A stretch of DNA of 21,333 nt from a bacterium (lineage in GTDB: Bacteria > UBP13 > UBA5359), in contig JAQUEL010000027.1 in NCBI GenBank assembly GCA_028685295.1, positions 1 through 21,333 on the forward strand, written 5' to 3'. The notes under the pieces are model-generated. The model was not told where the DNA came from. It saw only the letters and a program-made list of their open reading frames with translations, and searched no databases. A program made the position numbers and the translations under genes. Below are positions 1-7,831 of this stretch, piece after piece; positions within the stretch are counted from its first letter, which is position 1; each line of letters opens with the position of its first letter.

Positions 1-717
1 AATGCTGTCATCGGCAAACCCGAAAGCCGGTGACTTCTCTGGCCGGCCCAGGTATCTACGCCAGGCCTTGATACGCATGATGACAGCTTCTGTAATCAGG
101 TTGAGCAATTCTTTGACGTAATCCGGGTCCTCGTAAAAATCGGTGTACAGCTCAGAGCCACGCAGGCTGGTGGCCACCGTCAGCGGGCCGTCGGTTCCCA
201 GCCCGGAGGGAGAAATATTCTTTACCGGAAGGCCGCGCCAAAGATAGCCATCCGCTATTTTCTGAAAGCTCTCGTAGTAATGGAGGTTCTTTTGCATAAG
301 CCCGTCAAAGGGCCCGGGTATTCCCTTATCGAATAATCTGTATTTTTTGTCTCCGTCCAACATCGGTTCTGTGTCGGGCACCTGCCCTTTATGATAATGC
401 AGCTCACAACCGAGCCACGCTGCTTCGTAATAGTTCTGAAGATCCACACCAATGCTCCAGCCTTTCTGCGGATAGCCCATTTCGGCATCTTGAGGCAGGG
501 TCAGCTTGAGCCATTCCTGAAAACGTAACTGATAATCGAACATTATGGCCGGATCGTTGCTGTAGCGCTCAAAGTCCATACCTTCGGTATTGGCGCTTGG
601 GTCGGTAAAAAAGCAGCGTATATTTACTCCCAGGATCATTGGGGTGCGAATCGGCGTTCCATGATGATAGCTCTCCCAGACCTCTTTAACCTGTTCATTA
701 TGCGCTGTATAATCCAT
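1..717 (-). CDS. Uroporphyrinogen decarboxylase-family protein, C-terminus cut by window edge
   Basis: The minus strand is open from an ATG at 717 to the window edge, giving 239 residues without a stop. A Shine-Dalgarno GGAGGTG lies just upstream of this ATG, so the start is well supported. The reading (MDYTAHNEQVKEVWESYHHG at the N-terminus, then a segment with PMILGVNIRCFF) resembles the large, divergent URO-D/MtaA/CmuA superfamily. These are TIM-barrel proteins that include haem-pathway decarboxylases and corrinoid-linked methyltransferases. It is unlikely to be HemE itself: it lacks the usual N-terminal RQAGR-type motif and sits beside an AraC regulator rather than haem genes. The substrate cannot be told. 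Family members of this type in anaerobes are often about 350-420 aa, so roughly a third is probably missing. It is divergent from the AraC-type gene, which is the obvious candidate regulator. Confidence 0.75.
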   Translation of the reverse strand, partial: MDYTAHNEQVKEVWESYHHGTPIRTPMILGVNIRCFFTDPSANTEGMDFERYSNDPAIMFDYQLRFQEWLKLTLPQDAEMGYPQKGWSIGVDLQNYYEAAWLGCELHYHKGQVPDTEPMLDGDKKYRLFDKGIPGPFDGLMQKNLHYYESFQKIADGYLWRGLPVKNISPSGLGTDGPLTVATSLRGSELYTDFYEDPDYVKELLNLITEAVIMRIKAWRRYLGRPEKSPAFGFADDSI

Positions 718-777
718 AATCGGCACCTCCGCATATCTTTTTCTATAGCGGCTTAATCTTTAATGTACTCTTATTCT

Positions 778-797
778 ATACTATTTAGATATAGTAT
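778..797. promoter_or_regulatory. Perfect inverted repeat in the divergent gap, candidate operator
   Basis: The sequence ATACTAT-N6-ATAGTAT has two perfectly complementary 7-bp arms (778-784 and 791-797). It lies between the URO-D-like gene (starts at 717, minus) and the AraC-type gene (start chosen at 898, plus). The half-sites overlap -10-like TATACT (777-782) and TATAGT (790-795) hexamers, so a bound protein could block promoters in either direction. I found no convincing -35 element for either gene. AraC-type proteins often bind direct repeats, so binding by the neighbouring regulator is an inference. Confidence 0.4.
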
Positions 798-897
798 TGC
801 GTTTATTGCCGTATTCCGCTACAATCTCAAACAAAGCATGGGGCTGTATGAGAGCAGAGCTTATTCCATCTTTGCTATGGGAAAGGTGAAAGCCGAG

Positions 898-1884
898 ATG
901 CTGAAGAATGAGATTCAAAATTCCGTAATTCGCCGTTCAGGGGCCACGTCCTCAAAGGGGCGGGAGCGGTTGCAGCTGGATTTTTCCACTTTGGGTTTTA
1001 AAGGACAGCTCTCGCTGGGCCGTTATAAGTATTGCCGGGCGCATTCACCTTTGCATATGCATCATCATACAGGCTGCATGGAAATCTGTTATTTATTCAG
1101 CGGAACGCAGGTTTATGAAGTAGGCGGGCGCAAATATGTACTAACAGGCAATGATGTTTATCTCACCTTCCCGGATGAGAAACACGGCACCGGCGGATTT
1201 CCTGAAGATAGAGGTATTCTATATTGGATGCTGCTTCGTATGCCTGGAGTTGACGAACCTTTTTTAGCTTTTTCCTCTGGTAAGGCCGGCCCGCTTATCG
1301 ACCATTTGTGCCGGCTGGAACAGCGCTCTTTTCGGGGCACAGGGGCTTTGCATGATTTATTGGAGGAGATAATCGTCCTCGCTTCACCAGATGGTTCGCT
1401 CATGTCGGAAGGCCGCAGCCCGACAAACATGCCGGAACCGCTCAAGCCGCTGGCAGCCTCGACAAAGGTAATGGAGTTTCTGCTGGAAGTGTTGCGCTGT
1501 GCTGATCTACAGATGGAAACATATCAATCTAATGACATAAGAAGCGTTCTTAATTATATTGAAGAGAACATAGATAGATCGATCGCTATCAACGAACTGG
1601 CAGCCGTTGCCGGCCTATCGGTTTCCCGGATAAAAGCTAAGTTTAAGCAGGTTGTGGGTATTCCGCCGGCTGAATATATTCTTCGTTGCAAGGTAGATTT
1701 AGCCAGGAAGATGCTTTCCGGCAGCAGAGAACCGGTTACCTCAATCGCTTATTCTTTGGGTTTCTCTTCATCGCAATATTTTTCGACGGTGTTCAAGCGT
1801 TTTACGAATCAGCGGCCTGGCGAATATCGGCAAAGGCATTTTCAAAGTGCTCGAAATTTCAATTTATGCGCAACTAACGGCTAA
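898..1884 (+). CDS. AraC-family transcriptional regulator (cupin plus double HTH)
   Basis: This is a DNA-binding regulator of 328 aa from the chosen start. The N-terminal half is a cupin-type ligand-sensing domain, with the histidine-rich strand LHMHHHTGCMEICYLFSG followed by a beta-rich stretch ending in PDEKHG. The C-terminal about 100 residues are a classical AraC HTH domain: helix 1 from IRSVLNYIEENIDRSI, recognition segment LSVSRIKAKFKQVVG, second HTH SIAYSLGFSSSQYFSTVFKRF, and the closing RPGEYRQ. The frame is open back to an ATG at 763, but that extension reads through the AT-rich divergent promoter region and has no family similarity. The ATG at 898 follows AAGGTG (883-888) at 9 nt. 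It probably controls the divergent URO-D-like gene and its downstream partners. It is 36 bp upstream of rubrerythrin, but a shared transcript is not proven. Confidence 0.9.
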   Translation: MLKNEIQNSVIRRSGATSSKGRERLQLDFSTLGFKGQLSLGRYKYCRAHSPLHMHHHTGCMEICYLFSGTQVYEVGGRKYVLTGNDVYLTFPDEKHGTGGFPEDRGILYWMLLRMPGVDEPFLAFSSGKAGPLIDHLCRLEQRSFRGTGALHDLLEEIIVLASPDGSLMSEGRSPTNMPEPLKPLAASTKVMEFLLEVLRCADLQMETYQSNDIRSVLNYIEENIDRSIAINELAAVAGLSVSRIKAKFKQVVGIPPAEYILRCKVDLARKMLSGSREPVTSIAYSLGFSSSQYFSTVFKRFTNQRPGEYRQRHFQSARNFNLCATNG

Positions 1885-1920
1885 ACGGCTGAAAAGCTAA
1901 TAAATAAAAAGGAGAGAGAG

Positions 1921-2493
1921 ATGAGTTTGAAAGGAACGCAGACGGAGATCAATATTCTGACAGCATTTGCAGGAGAATCACAGGCCAGGAACAAGTACAC
2001 CTATTTTGCCGCTCAGGCCAGAAAGGAGGGGTATATCCAGATAGCCGATATCTTTGAGGAGACGGCTAATCAGGAGAAAGAGCATGCCAAGAGGCTGTTC
2101 AAGCTGCTGGAGGGTGGAGCTGTTCAAGTGCAGGCCGCTTTCCCGGCCGGAGTGATAGATGTTACGGTTGAGAACCTTAAAGAAGCTGCCGGCGGCGAGA
2201 ACCATGAATGGACGGATATGTATCCCTCTTTTGCTGCTGTAGCCAGACAGGAGGGGTTGGAGAATATCGCCCTGATATTCGAGTCCATAGCCGTAGCTGA
2301 AAAGCAGCACGAAAAGCGTTATCTGGGCCTGATGAACAATATCTTATCCGGCAAGGTTTTCGAAAGGGATGATGTTGTAGCCTGGCGTTGCCGTAATTGC
2401 GGTTATCTGCATGAAGGCAAAGAGGCTCCGAAAGTCTGTCCTGCATGCGCTCACTCGCAGGCATATTTTGAAATATCGGCAGAGAATTGGTAA
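1921..2493 (+). CDS. rbr: Rubrerythrin
   Basis: This is a cytosolic non-haem iron peroxidase of 190 aa that reduces H2O2 in anaerobes, using electrons from rubredoxin or NAD(P)H-linked reductases. The N-terminal four-helix ferritin-like domain carries the diiron ligand pattern: E19, E52xxH55, E93 and E96 (ENHEW), and E127xxH130. The C-terminal rubredoxin-like domain has CxxC pairs at C157/C160 and C173/C176 for one FeS4 iron. The length is that of canonical rubrerythrin and all ligands are present. The start ATG follows AAGGAGAGAG. It lies between the AraC-type gene and the hydrogenase genes. The latter begin 109 bp downstream, so co-transcription is possible but I see no clear promoter or terminator to decide. 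The position next to an O2-sensitive hydrogenase suits a protective role. Confidence 0.96.
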   Translation: MSLKGTQTEINILTAFAGESQARNKYTYFAAQARKEGYIQIADIFEETANQEKEHAKRLFKLLEGGAVQVQAAFPAGVIDVTVENLKEAAGGENHEWTDMYPSFAAVARQEGLENIALIFESIAVAEKQHEKRYLGLMNNILSGKVFERDDVVAWRCRNCGYLHEGKEAPKVCPACAHSQAYFEISAENW

Positions 2494-2602
2494 CGAGCCG
2501 TAATCAAGCAGCCGGAAGTTTATAAGTATGAACATTGCGGTAATAAGGAATATAGATAGCGATCGATCTTACCACCCTTCCAGATATAGTGATCGGTGAA
2601 GT

Positions 2603-5083
2603 ATGAGGGGGAGAGAGGCCTTGAATAAACTGTCCAAAGTGGATTTGCAACCTCTGAGACAGGTGTTGTCTGCCTGGTCGGATCTCGGTCCGCATCATCT
2701 GATTGCCGTGTTGCAGAAGGCTCAGGATATGTATGGGTATCTGCCGGAAGAGGCCATGGAACTGATATCGGAGATTATGCGCATACCTGTGGCCAGGATA
2801 TACGGCGTAGTTACTTTCTATGCCCAGTTTCGTCGCGAACCTCGAGGGCTTCACGTAGTGGAAATCTGCAACGGCACTGCCTGTCATGTTAAGGGAGCGG
2901 ATAGAATTATTGATGAGCTGGTCTCTGTGCTGGGTATCAGGCCGGGCCAGACCACTGACGACGGGCGCTTTACTCTGTTGCAGGTAAACTGTGTCGGTGC
3001 CTGCGGCATTGCGCCGGCTATGGTTTTGGATGGCAAAGTATATGGACATATGACTTCGGCCAAAGTCAGGGAGCTTGTAGAGCCTTTGCTGGAAGGAATA
3101 GAGGAGCCTGCCGGCACCGGTCAGAGGAAAACCGGCGTTGTGGCTGAAGAGAGAACTTTTCTTGACCGATGCTGCGATAAATGCCGCAACGCCGAAGGCA
3201 CGCCTTGTCCTGAATTCTTGATCTGCAAACTGGAAGACAAGCCATGTCATGATGATGAGCAATGCGCTGCTTATCGCCGTGAATTACGCAATCTTCTACG
3301 GTTCGAAGCCGAGAGATACAGGGCGCATATCTTTCTCTGTAAGGGCCTGACCTGCGAAGCAGGCGGTGCCGCCGAATTGCGGCATCTCTTCGAAGAAGAA
3401 CTGAGCCGGCATAACCTGCTGCAAGATGTGGAGATAGTGGAAACGGGCTGTCAGGGCCTCTGTGAAATGGGACCGGTGGTACAGATAAAGCCGCTGGAAG
3501 CCTTTTACTGCCGTGTTAAACCCGAAGACGTAGCGGAGATAGTTGCCGAGCATATAGCCGGCGGCAAACCGGTAGAGAGGCTGCTCTACTCAAGGGACTG
3601 TCGGATAGAGGCTGACATACCCTTTTACAAGAACCAGGAGAGGCGAGTGCTCTCTAATATGGGGCGCATAGATCCTCGTAATATCGATGAATATATAGCC
3701 CGCAACGGCTATCTCGCTCTTTACAAGGCGATACGCCACAGCGCTCCGGAGGAGATTATAGATATAATTTCCAGGTCCGGTCTGCGCGGCCGGGGCGGCG
3801 GCGGATTTCCTACCGGGCGCAAATGGGCAACTGCCAGGACTGAGCAGGATCCGGTCAAATACCTGATCTGTAACGCTGACGAGGGCGATCCTGGTGCTTT
3901 TATGGATAGGAGCCTGCTGGAGGGCGATCCGCATCGGGTTCTGGAGGGTATGATAATTGCTGCTTATGCCATCGGAGCTCATAAGGCTTTTATTTATGTG
4001 CGAGCGGAGTATCCTCTGGCCGTAAAGCATCTGCAGACGGCCATTGGGCAGGCTGGGCGTTACGGGTTGTTGGGCGGTAATATCCTGGGCTCCGGCTATG
4101 ATCTGAATATCGAGATATTTCAAGGAGCCGGGGCCTTTGTTTGCGGCGAGGAGACGGCTCTGATCGCCAGTCTCGAAGGCAAGAGAGGGATGGCTGGAAA
4201 CAAGCCGCCCTATCCGACCGAGCACGGCTTTGGAGGGCATCCTACCTGCGTCAACAACGTGGAGACCTTTGCCAATGTGCCGCTGATACTGGCACACGGT
4301 CCCGAGTGGTTCCGTTCGGTGGGGACTCAGAGCAGTCCGGGCACCAAGATATTCTCCCTCAGCGGCAAAGTACGTTATACCGGCCTGGTAGAAGTGCCCA
4401 TGGGGGTATCCATGGCCGACATCATCTTCAGAATAGGCGGGGGTGCTCCTGAGGGTGGTGAGATCAAGGCTGCTCAGACCGGCGGCCCATCCGGAGGTTG
4501 CATCCCCAGTGCCCTGATGAATACGGCTGTGGATTACGATTCATTGAAAGAATTAGGCAGTATTATGGGGTCCGGCGGCCTGGTCGTAACCGATGACAGC
4601 ACGTGCATAGTTTCTTTTGCCCGCTTCTTCCTCAGCTTTACCCAGCATGAATCCTGCGGCAAGTGTATTCCGTGCCGCGAGGGCACCAAACGTATGCTGG
4701 AGATACTGGAGCGTATAACCAGGGGGCAGGGGAAATTGGCCGACCTAGATGATTTGCGTAATCTCTGCCATGTCATCCAGCGAACCAGCTCCTGCGGATT
4801 GGGGCAGACTTCACCCAATCCGGTGCTTTCGACCCTGCGTTATTTTGAGGATGAATATCTGGCTCACATCAACGATAAACGCTGCCCGGCCGGAGTTTGC
4901 CGCTCTTTGCTGACCTATCATATTCTGGATAATTGCCGCAGTTGTGGTCTGTGTGCCAAGAACTGCCCGGTTGCATGCATCTCCGGATCCAGGGGAGCTC
5001 CTTATGTCATAGATCAGGATGCTTGCATAAAATGCGGCAAGTGTTATGAGGTCTGCCCGTTCAACGCTGTGGCCAGGACGTAA
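2603..5083 (+). CDS. Fused HydC-HydB subunit of an electron-bifurcating-type [FeFe] hydrogenase (NuoE-NuoF fusion)
   Basis: This 826-aa flavin iron-sulfur subunit should exchange electrons among NAD(H), ferredoxin and HydA. Domains in order: a NuoE/HydC-like thioredoxin-fold [2Fe-2S] domain (about 15-165; C89, C94, C130, C134); a cysteine-rich linker (190-221); a second thioredoxin-like [2Fe-2S] domain as at the N-terminus of HydB (C246, C251, C283, C287); and a NuoF domain with the NADH/FMN loop GLRGRGGGGFPTGRKW (393-408), NADEGDPGAF, and a [4Fe-4S] site C685xxC688xxC691 plus C731. HINDKRCPAGVC (755-766) probably matches the zinc-site segment of HydB. A two-cluster ferredoxin tail follows (C778/781/784/788 and C808/811/814/818). 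Separate HydC and HydB are the usual arrangement, so the fusion is unusual. The ATG at 2603 has GGTGA upstream. A TTG at 2621 preceded by GGGGGAGAG is a credible alternative (820 aa). Confidence 0.93.
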   Translation: MRGREALNKLSKVDLQPLRQVLSAWSDLGPHHLIAVLQKAQDMYGYLPEEAMELISEIMRIPVARIYGVVTFYAQFRREPRGLHVVEICNGTACHVKGADRIIDELVSVLGIRPGQTTDDGRFTLLQVNCVGACGIAPAMVLDGKVYGHMTSAKVRELVEPLLEGIEEPAGTGQRKTGVVAEERTFLDRCCDKCRNAEGTPCPEFLICKLEDKPCHDDEQCAAYRRELRNLLRFEAERYRAHIFLCKGLTCEAGGAAELRHLFEEELSRHNLLQDVEIVETGCQGLCEMGPVVQIKPLEAFYCRVKPEDVAEIVAEHIAGGKPVERLLYSRDCRIEADIPFYKNQERRVLSNMGRIDPRNIDEYIARNGYLALYKAIRHSAPEEIIDIISRSGLRGRGGGGFPTGRKWATARTEQDPVKYLICNADEGDPGAFMDRSLLEGDPHRVLEGMIIAAYAIGAHKAFIYVRAEYPLAVKHLQTAIGQAGRYGLLGGNILGSGYDLNIEIFQGAGAFVCGEETALIASLEGKRGMAGNKPPYPTEHGFGGHPTCVNNVETFANVPLILAHGPEWFRSVGTQSSPGTKIFSLSGKVRYTGLVEVPMGVSMADIIFRIGGGAPEGGEIKAAQTGGPSGGCIPSALMNTAVDYDSLKELGSIMGSGGLVVTDDSTCIVSFARFFLSFTQHESCGKCIPCREGTKRMLEILERITRGQGKLADLDDLRNLCHVIQRTSSCGLGQTSPNPVLSTLRYFEDEYLAHINDKRCPAGVCRSLLTYHILDNCRSCGLCAKNCPVACISGSRGAPYVIDQDACIKCGKCYEVCPFNAVART

Positions 5084-5139
5084 AATCGTAAAATCGGCAA
5101 GCAGCCGGCGATAACGGCGGCAGGTGAAGGAGTAAGTTT

Positions 5140-6882
5140 ATGAAGGATGTAAAGCTGACAATTAACGGTATTATCGTCGAGGTGCCGGAAGGGTCTACTC
5201 TTCTGGAGGCAGCCAGGTCCATAGGCGTACATATTCCTACTCTCTGTCATGATAAACAGCTGACCATCGGAGGCGCCTGTCGCATGTGTGTGGTGGAGGT
5301 CGAGGGACCGGCCGGTTCCACCCGTCTGGAACCGGCCTGCTCTTATCCGGTTCGAGAGGGCATGGTGGCACGCACCAATACCGCTGAGGTCCGCAATGCC
5401 AGACGCACTATCATAGAGCTTATTCTGGCTAACCACCCGCACAGTTGCCAGACTTGCATCCGTAACGGACGCTGCCAGTTGCAATCTCTGTGCCGTGAAT
5501 ACAGCATTGGCGAATACAAATATGAGGGCGAGAGACGTCATTTTAAACAGGATATTTCCTCTGAGGCCATTACTCGTCACCCGGAGTATTGTATTCTTTG
5601 CGGCAAATGTGTCAGGGTTTGCCGGGAAGTACAGAAGGTCTATGCTCTGGATTTCGTCAACAGGGGATTCTCTACGGTAGTTTTACCTGCTTTCGACCGT
5701 GAACTCAGCCAGAGTGTTTGCGTCTTATGCGGTCAGTGCCTGTTGAAGTGCCCTGTGGCCGCTATCAGGGATAAGAGCTATATATCCCAGGTAGAACGGG
5801 CGTTAGAGGATCCCGGTACCTATTGCACGGTACAGGTAGCACCTGCTATCAGGGCATCTATTGGTGAGATGTTCGGCCTGCCACCGGGCACCTTACTGAC
5901 CGGCAAGGTGCCTTCCGCATTGCGGCGTTTGGGATTCGATAAGGTTTTCGATACTGATTTTGGTGCCGATATGGCTGTTATGGAAGAGGGCCATGAGTTG
6001 CTGGAGCGGCTCAAAAGCGGCGGTCCCTTTCCCTTAATAACCAGTTGTTCTCCGGGCTGGGTTAAGTTCATGGAGCAATTCTACCCCGAATTTATTCCCA
6101 ATATGTCCACGACCAAATCACCGCAGCAGATTACCGGTATCCTGACTAAGACCTATTTTGCCGAACAAGCCGGTATAGATCCATCACGCATCTTTAATAT
6201 TGCCGTCATGCCCTGTTCGGCCAAGAAGTTTGAGATCAAGCGTCCGGAGATGAGGCTTGCCGAAGGCTTGCCGGAAGTGGATGCGGTGCTAACCACTAGG
6301 GAATTTGCCGATCTCTTGCATCTGCATGAGATAAATTTGCCCTCGCTGCCGGATGAAGATTTTGATCCCATTCTGGGTATGAGCAGCGGTGCAGGCGTCA
6401 TGTTCGGGGTTACCGGCGGCATGATGGAGGCCGCCCTGCGTACTGTCGGTGCGGTTCTAGATCCTGAAGGAGGAGAGCGGCTGGAATTTTCCGTTCTGAG
6501 GGGCTTCGGCGGCATCAAAGCAGGCTCTATTCTTATTGGAAAACAAGAGTATCGTATCTGTGTCGCTCATGGCCTGGGCAATGCACGGCAGGTTCTGGAT
6601 GCCATCAGGGAAGGACGGGAGCAATACCATTTTCTGGAAATCATGGCCTGCCCCGGCGGCTGCATCGGTGGCGGCGGACAGCCGCTGCCCACTGACGATA
6701 CTATTCGCAGGCAACGTATAGAAGCTATCTATGCTGAGGATCGCGGTAAGGCGGTACGCTGTGCTCACCTTAATCCTGCTGTGCGCCGTATATACAAGGA
6801 ATTTTTAGGTGCGCCCCTAAGTGAAAAGGCTCATGAACTGTTGCATACCGGCTATCAGTTCAGGACTCCCAGAGGAGTATGA
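5140..6882 (+). CDS. hydA: [FeFe] hydrogenase catalytic subunit HydA
   Basis: This is the cytoplasmic H2-evolving/oxidising subunit, 580 aa. Domains: plant-ferredoxin-like [2Fe-2S] (C36, C47, C50, C67); a His-Cys [4Fe-4S] site (H99, C103, C106, C112); two [4Fe-4S] sites (C151/154/157/161 and C194/197/200/204); then the H-cluster domain. Its motifs are L1 ITSCSPGW (300-307), L2 MPCSAKKFE (C359) and L3 EIMACPGGCIGGGGQP (C504, C508), followed by the small-subunit-like tail ending HELLHTGY. Proton-path residues of Clostridium pasteurianum CpI (E279, E282, S319) correspond to E283, E286 and S323. The L1 motif has Cys-Ser rather than Cys-Cys. It is 56 bp downstream of the HydC-HydB fusion with GAAGGAG before the ATG, so the two form one unit resembling group A3 bifurcating enzymes. 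The maturases HydE, HydF and HydG are not in this window. It lacks the extra C-terminal [2Fe-2S] domain of Thermotoga HydA. Confidence 0.96.
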   Translation: MKDVKLTINGIIVEVPEGSTLLEAARSIGVHIPTLCHDKQLTIGGACRMCVVEVEGPAGSTRLEPACSYPVREGMVARTNTAEVRNARRTIIELILANHPHSCQTCIRNGRCQLQSLCREYSIGEYKYEGERRHFKQDISSEAITRHPEYCILCGKCVRVCREVQKVYALDFVNRGFSTVVLPAFDRELSQSVCVLCGQCLLKCPVAAIRDKSYISQVERALEDPGTYCTVQVAPAIRASIGEMFGLPPGTLLTGKVPSALRRLGFDKVFDTDFGADMAVMEEGHELLERLKSGGPFPLITSCSPGWVKFMEQFYPEFIPNMSTTKSPQQITGILTKTYFAEQAGIDPSRIFNIAVMPCSAKKFEIKRPEMRLAEGLPEVDAVLTTREFADLLHLHEINLPSLPDEDFDPILGMSSGAGVMFGVTGGMMEAALRTVGAVLDPEGGERLEFSVLRGFGGIKAGSILIGKQEYRICVAHGLGNARQVLDAIREGREQYHFLEIMACPGGCIGGGGQPLPTDDTIRRQRIEAIYAEDRGKAVRCAHLNPAVRRIYKEFLGAPLSEKAHELLHTGYQFRTPRGV

Positions 6883-6897
6883 ACGGAAGGAGGAACT

Positions 6898-7788
6898 ATG
6901 GCCAGGGCAGCTCTTATTCTAAACCCTGTGGCTGGGCAGGGACGCCTAAAAGTCGCTCGTGACAGGCTGATGCATATAATGAGCGAGGTCGGCCTGGATT
7001 GCCGAATCAGCCTGACGGAACAGGCTGGCGATGGGCTCAGACTGGCTCGCGAGGCGGCCGGTGACGGCTATGATCTGGTAGTGGCCGTAGGCGGCGATGG
7101 CACGGTAAATGAGGTTGTCAATGGCCTGGCGGGTTTAGATACGCCTTTAGGCATTCTTCCGTTGGGTTCAGTTAACGTTCTAGCCCGGGAGCTGGCTATT
7201 CCGCTTGATCTACCTCGTGCGGCCCGAGTATTGGTAGATGGTACTCTCCGTAGAATAGATTTGGGTATGGCAGCAGGGCGCTATTTCACATTGATGGCCG
7301 GCTTTGGCTTCGACGCTGAGGTGGTCTCCAATGTCCGTCCGCCGGTGAAAGATATCATCGGGCCTTCTGCTTACGTGCTGAAGAGTCTGGAGGCACTGAC
7401 CTATTACCAGGCTACGGACATAAGCATAGAGATGGACGGCAGAACTTTTCAAACTAAAGCCTTTGCGGCTATTATCGGCAATTCATCCATGTATGCTTAT
7501 CCGTTAAAGGTCACTCCCCATGCCTGCATGGATGACGGTCTTCTGGATATATGCATCTTCGAGCGTCCCATGACCGATCGCATCGGTTTTCTACATCAGA
7601 TGGTGGATATATTCAGAGAGCGCCATCTTCATCATCCGGATGTGCAGTACTTCCGTGCTCGCCATGTGGTCATAGAATCAGAGCCTGAGATCATGATGCA
7701 ATTGGATGGCGATATCTTCGGTACTACTCCTGCAGAGGTGTCCATAATACCACGCTCTCTGCCCCTGATGGTGCCGTATTTTCCTTGA
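6898..7788 (+). CDS. Diacylglycerol kinase-like lipid kinase (YegS/BmrU/DgkB family)
   Basis: This is a soluble or peripheral membrane kinase of 296 aa, likely phosphorylating diacylglycerol or a related lipid with ATP. The DAGKc signature is clear: LNPVAGQG (8-15), the nucleotide loop VGGDGTVNEVVNGL (64-77), LPLGSVNVLARELAIP (87-102; the usual form is GTxNxFAR), then GFGFDAEVV in the C-terminal beta-sandwich domain. Length matches DgkB/YegS (about 290-310 aa). It begins 15 bp after hydA with a strong AAGGAGGAA site, so it is probably translated from the hydrogenase transcript, though no functional link is evident. Its stop codon is overlapped by the promoter for nadD. The exact lipid substrate cannot be told from sequence; sphingosine-kinase-like activity is less likely in bacteria. 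Confidence 0.9.
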   Translation: MARAALILNPVAGQGRLKVARDRLMHIMSEVGLDCRISLTEQAGDGLRLAREAAGDGYDLVVAVGGDGTVNEVVNGLAGLDTPLGILPLGSVNVLARELAIPLDLPRAARVLVDGTLRRIDLGMAAGRYFTLMAGFGFDAEVVSNVRPPVKDIIGPSAYVLKSLEALTYYQATDISIEMDGRTFQTKAFAAIIGNSSMYAYPLKVTPHACMDDGLLDICIFERPMTDRIGFLHQMVDIFRERHLHHPDVQYFRARHVVIESEPEIMMQLDGDIFGTTPAEVSIIPRSLPLMVPYFP

Positions 7789-7813
7789 CATACCTATCCG
7801 GCGATTATATACT
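7785..7813 (+). promoter_or_regulatory. Near-consensus sigma-70/sigma-A promoter for nadD and probably the following operon
   Basis: A perfect -35 TTGACA (7785-7790) is followed by a 17-bp spacer and -10 TATACT (7808-7813, one mismatch from consensus). Transcription should start near 7820. The -35 hexamer contains the TGA stop codon of the preceding lipid-kinase gene (7786-7788). Apart from the larB promoter, it is the best promoter match in the window. Confidence 0.75.
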
Positions 7814-7831
7814 ATATTAGGATTTTCACAG

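Noticed and set aside
763-897. N-terminal 45-residue extension of the AraC-type regulator
   Set aside because: It is encoded in the AT-rich divergent promoter region, has no resemblance to cupin N-termini and lacks a good ribosome site; ATG 898 with AAGGTG fits better.
2504-3262. 252-aa open frame on the minus strand opposite the HydC part
   Set aside because: It lies antisense to a strongly recognised protein, has no ribosome site or recognisable domain, and looks like a mirror of the coding strand's codon bias.
5084-5139. Small inverted repeat CCG-N7-CGG between the hydrogenase genes
   Set aside because: The arms are too short to distinguish from chance in GC-rich sequence.
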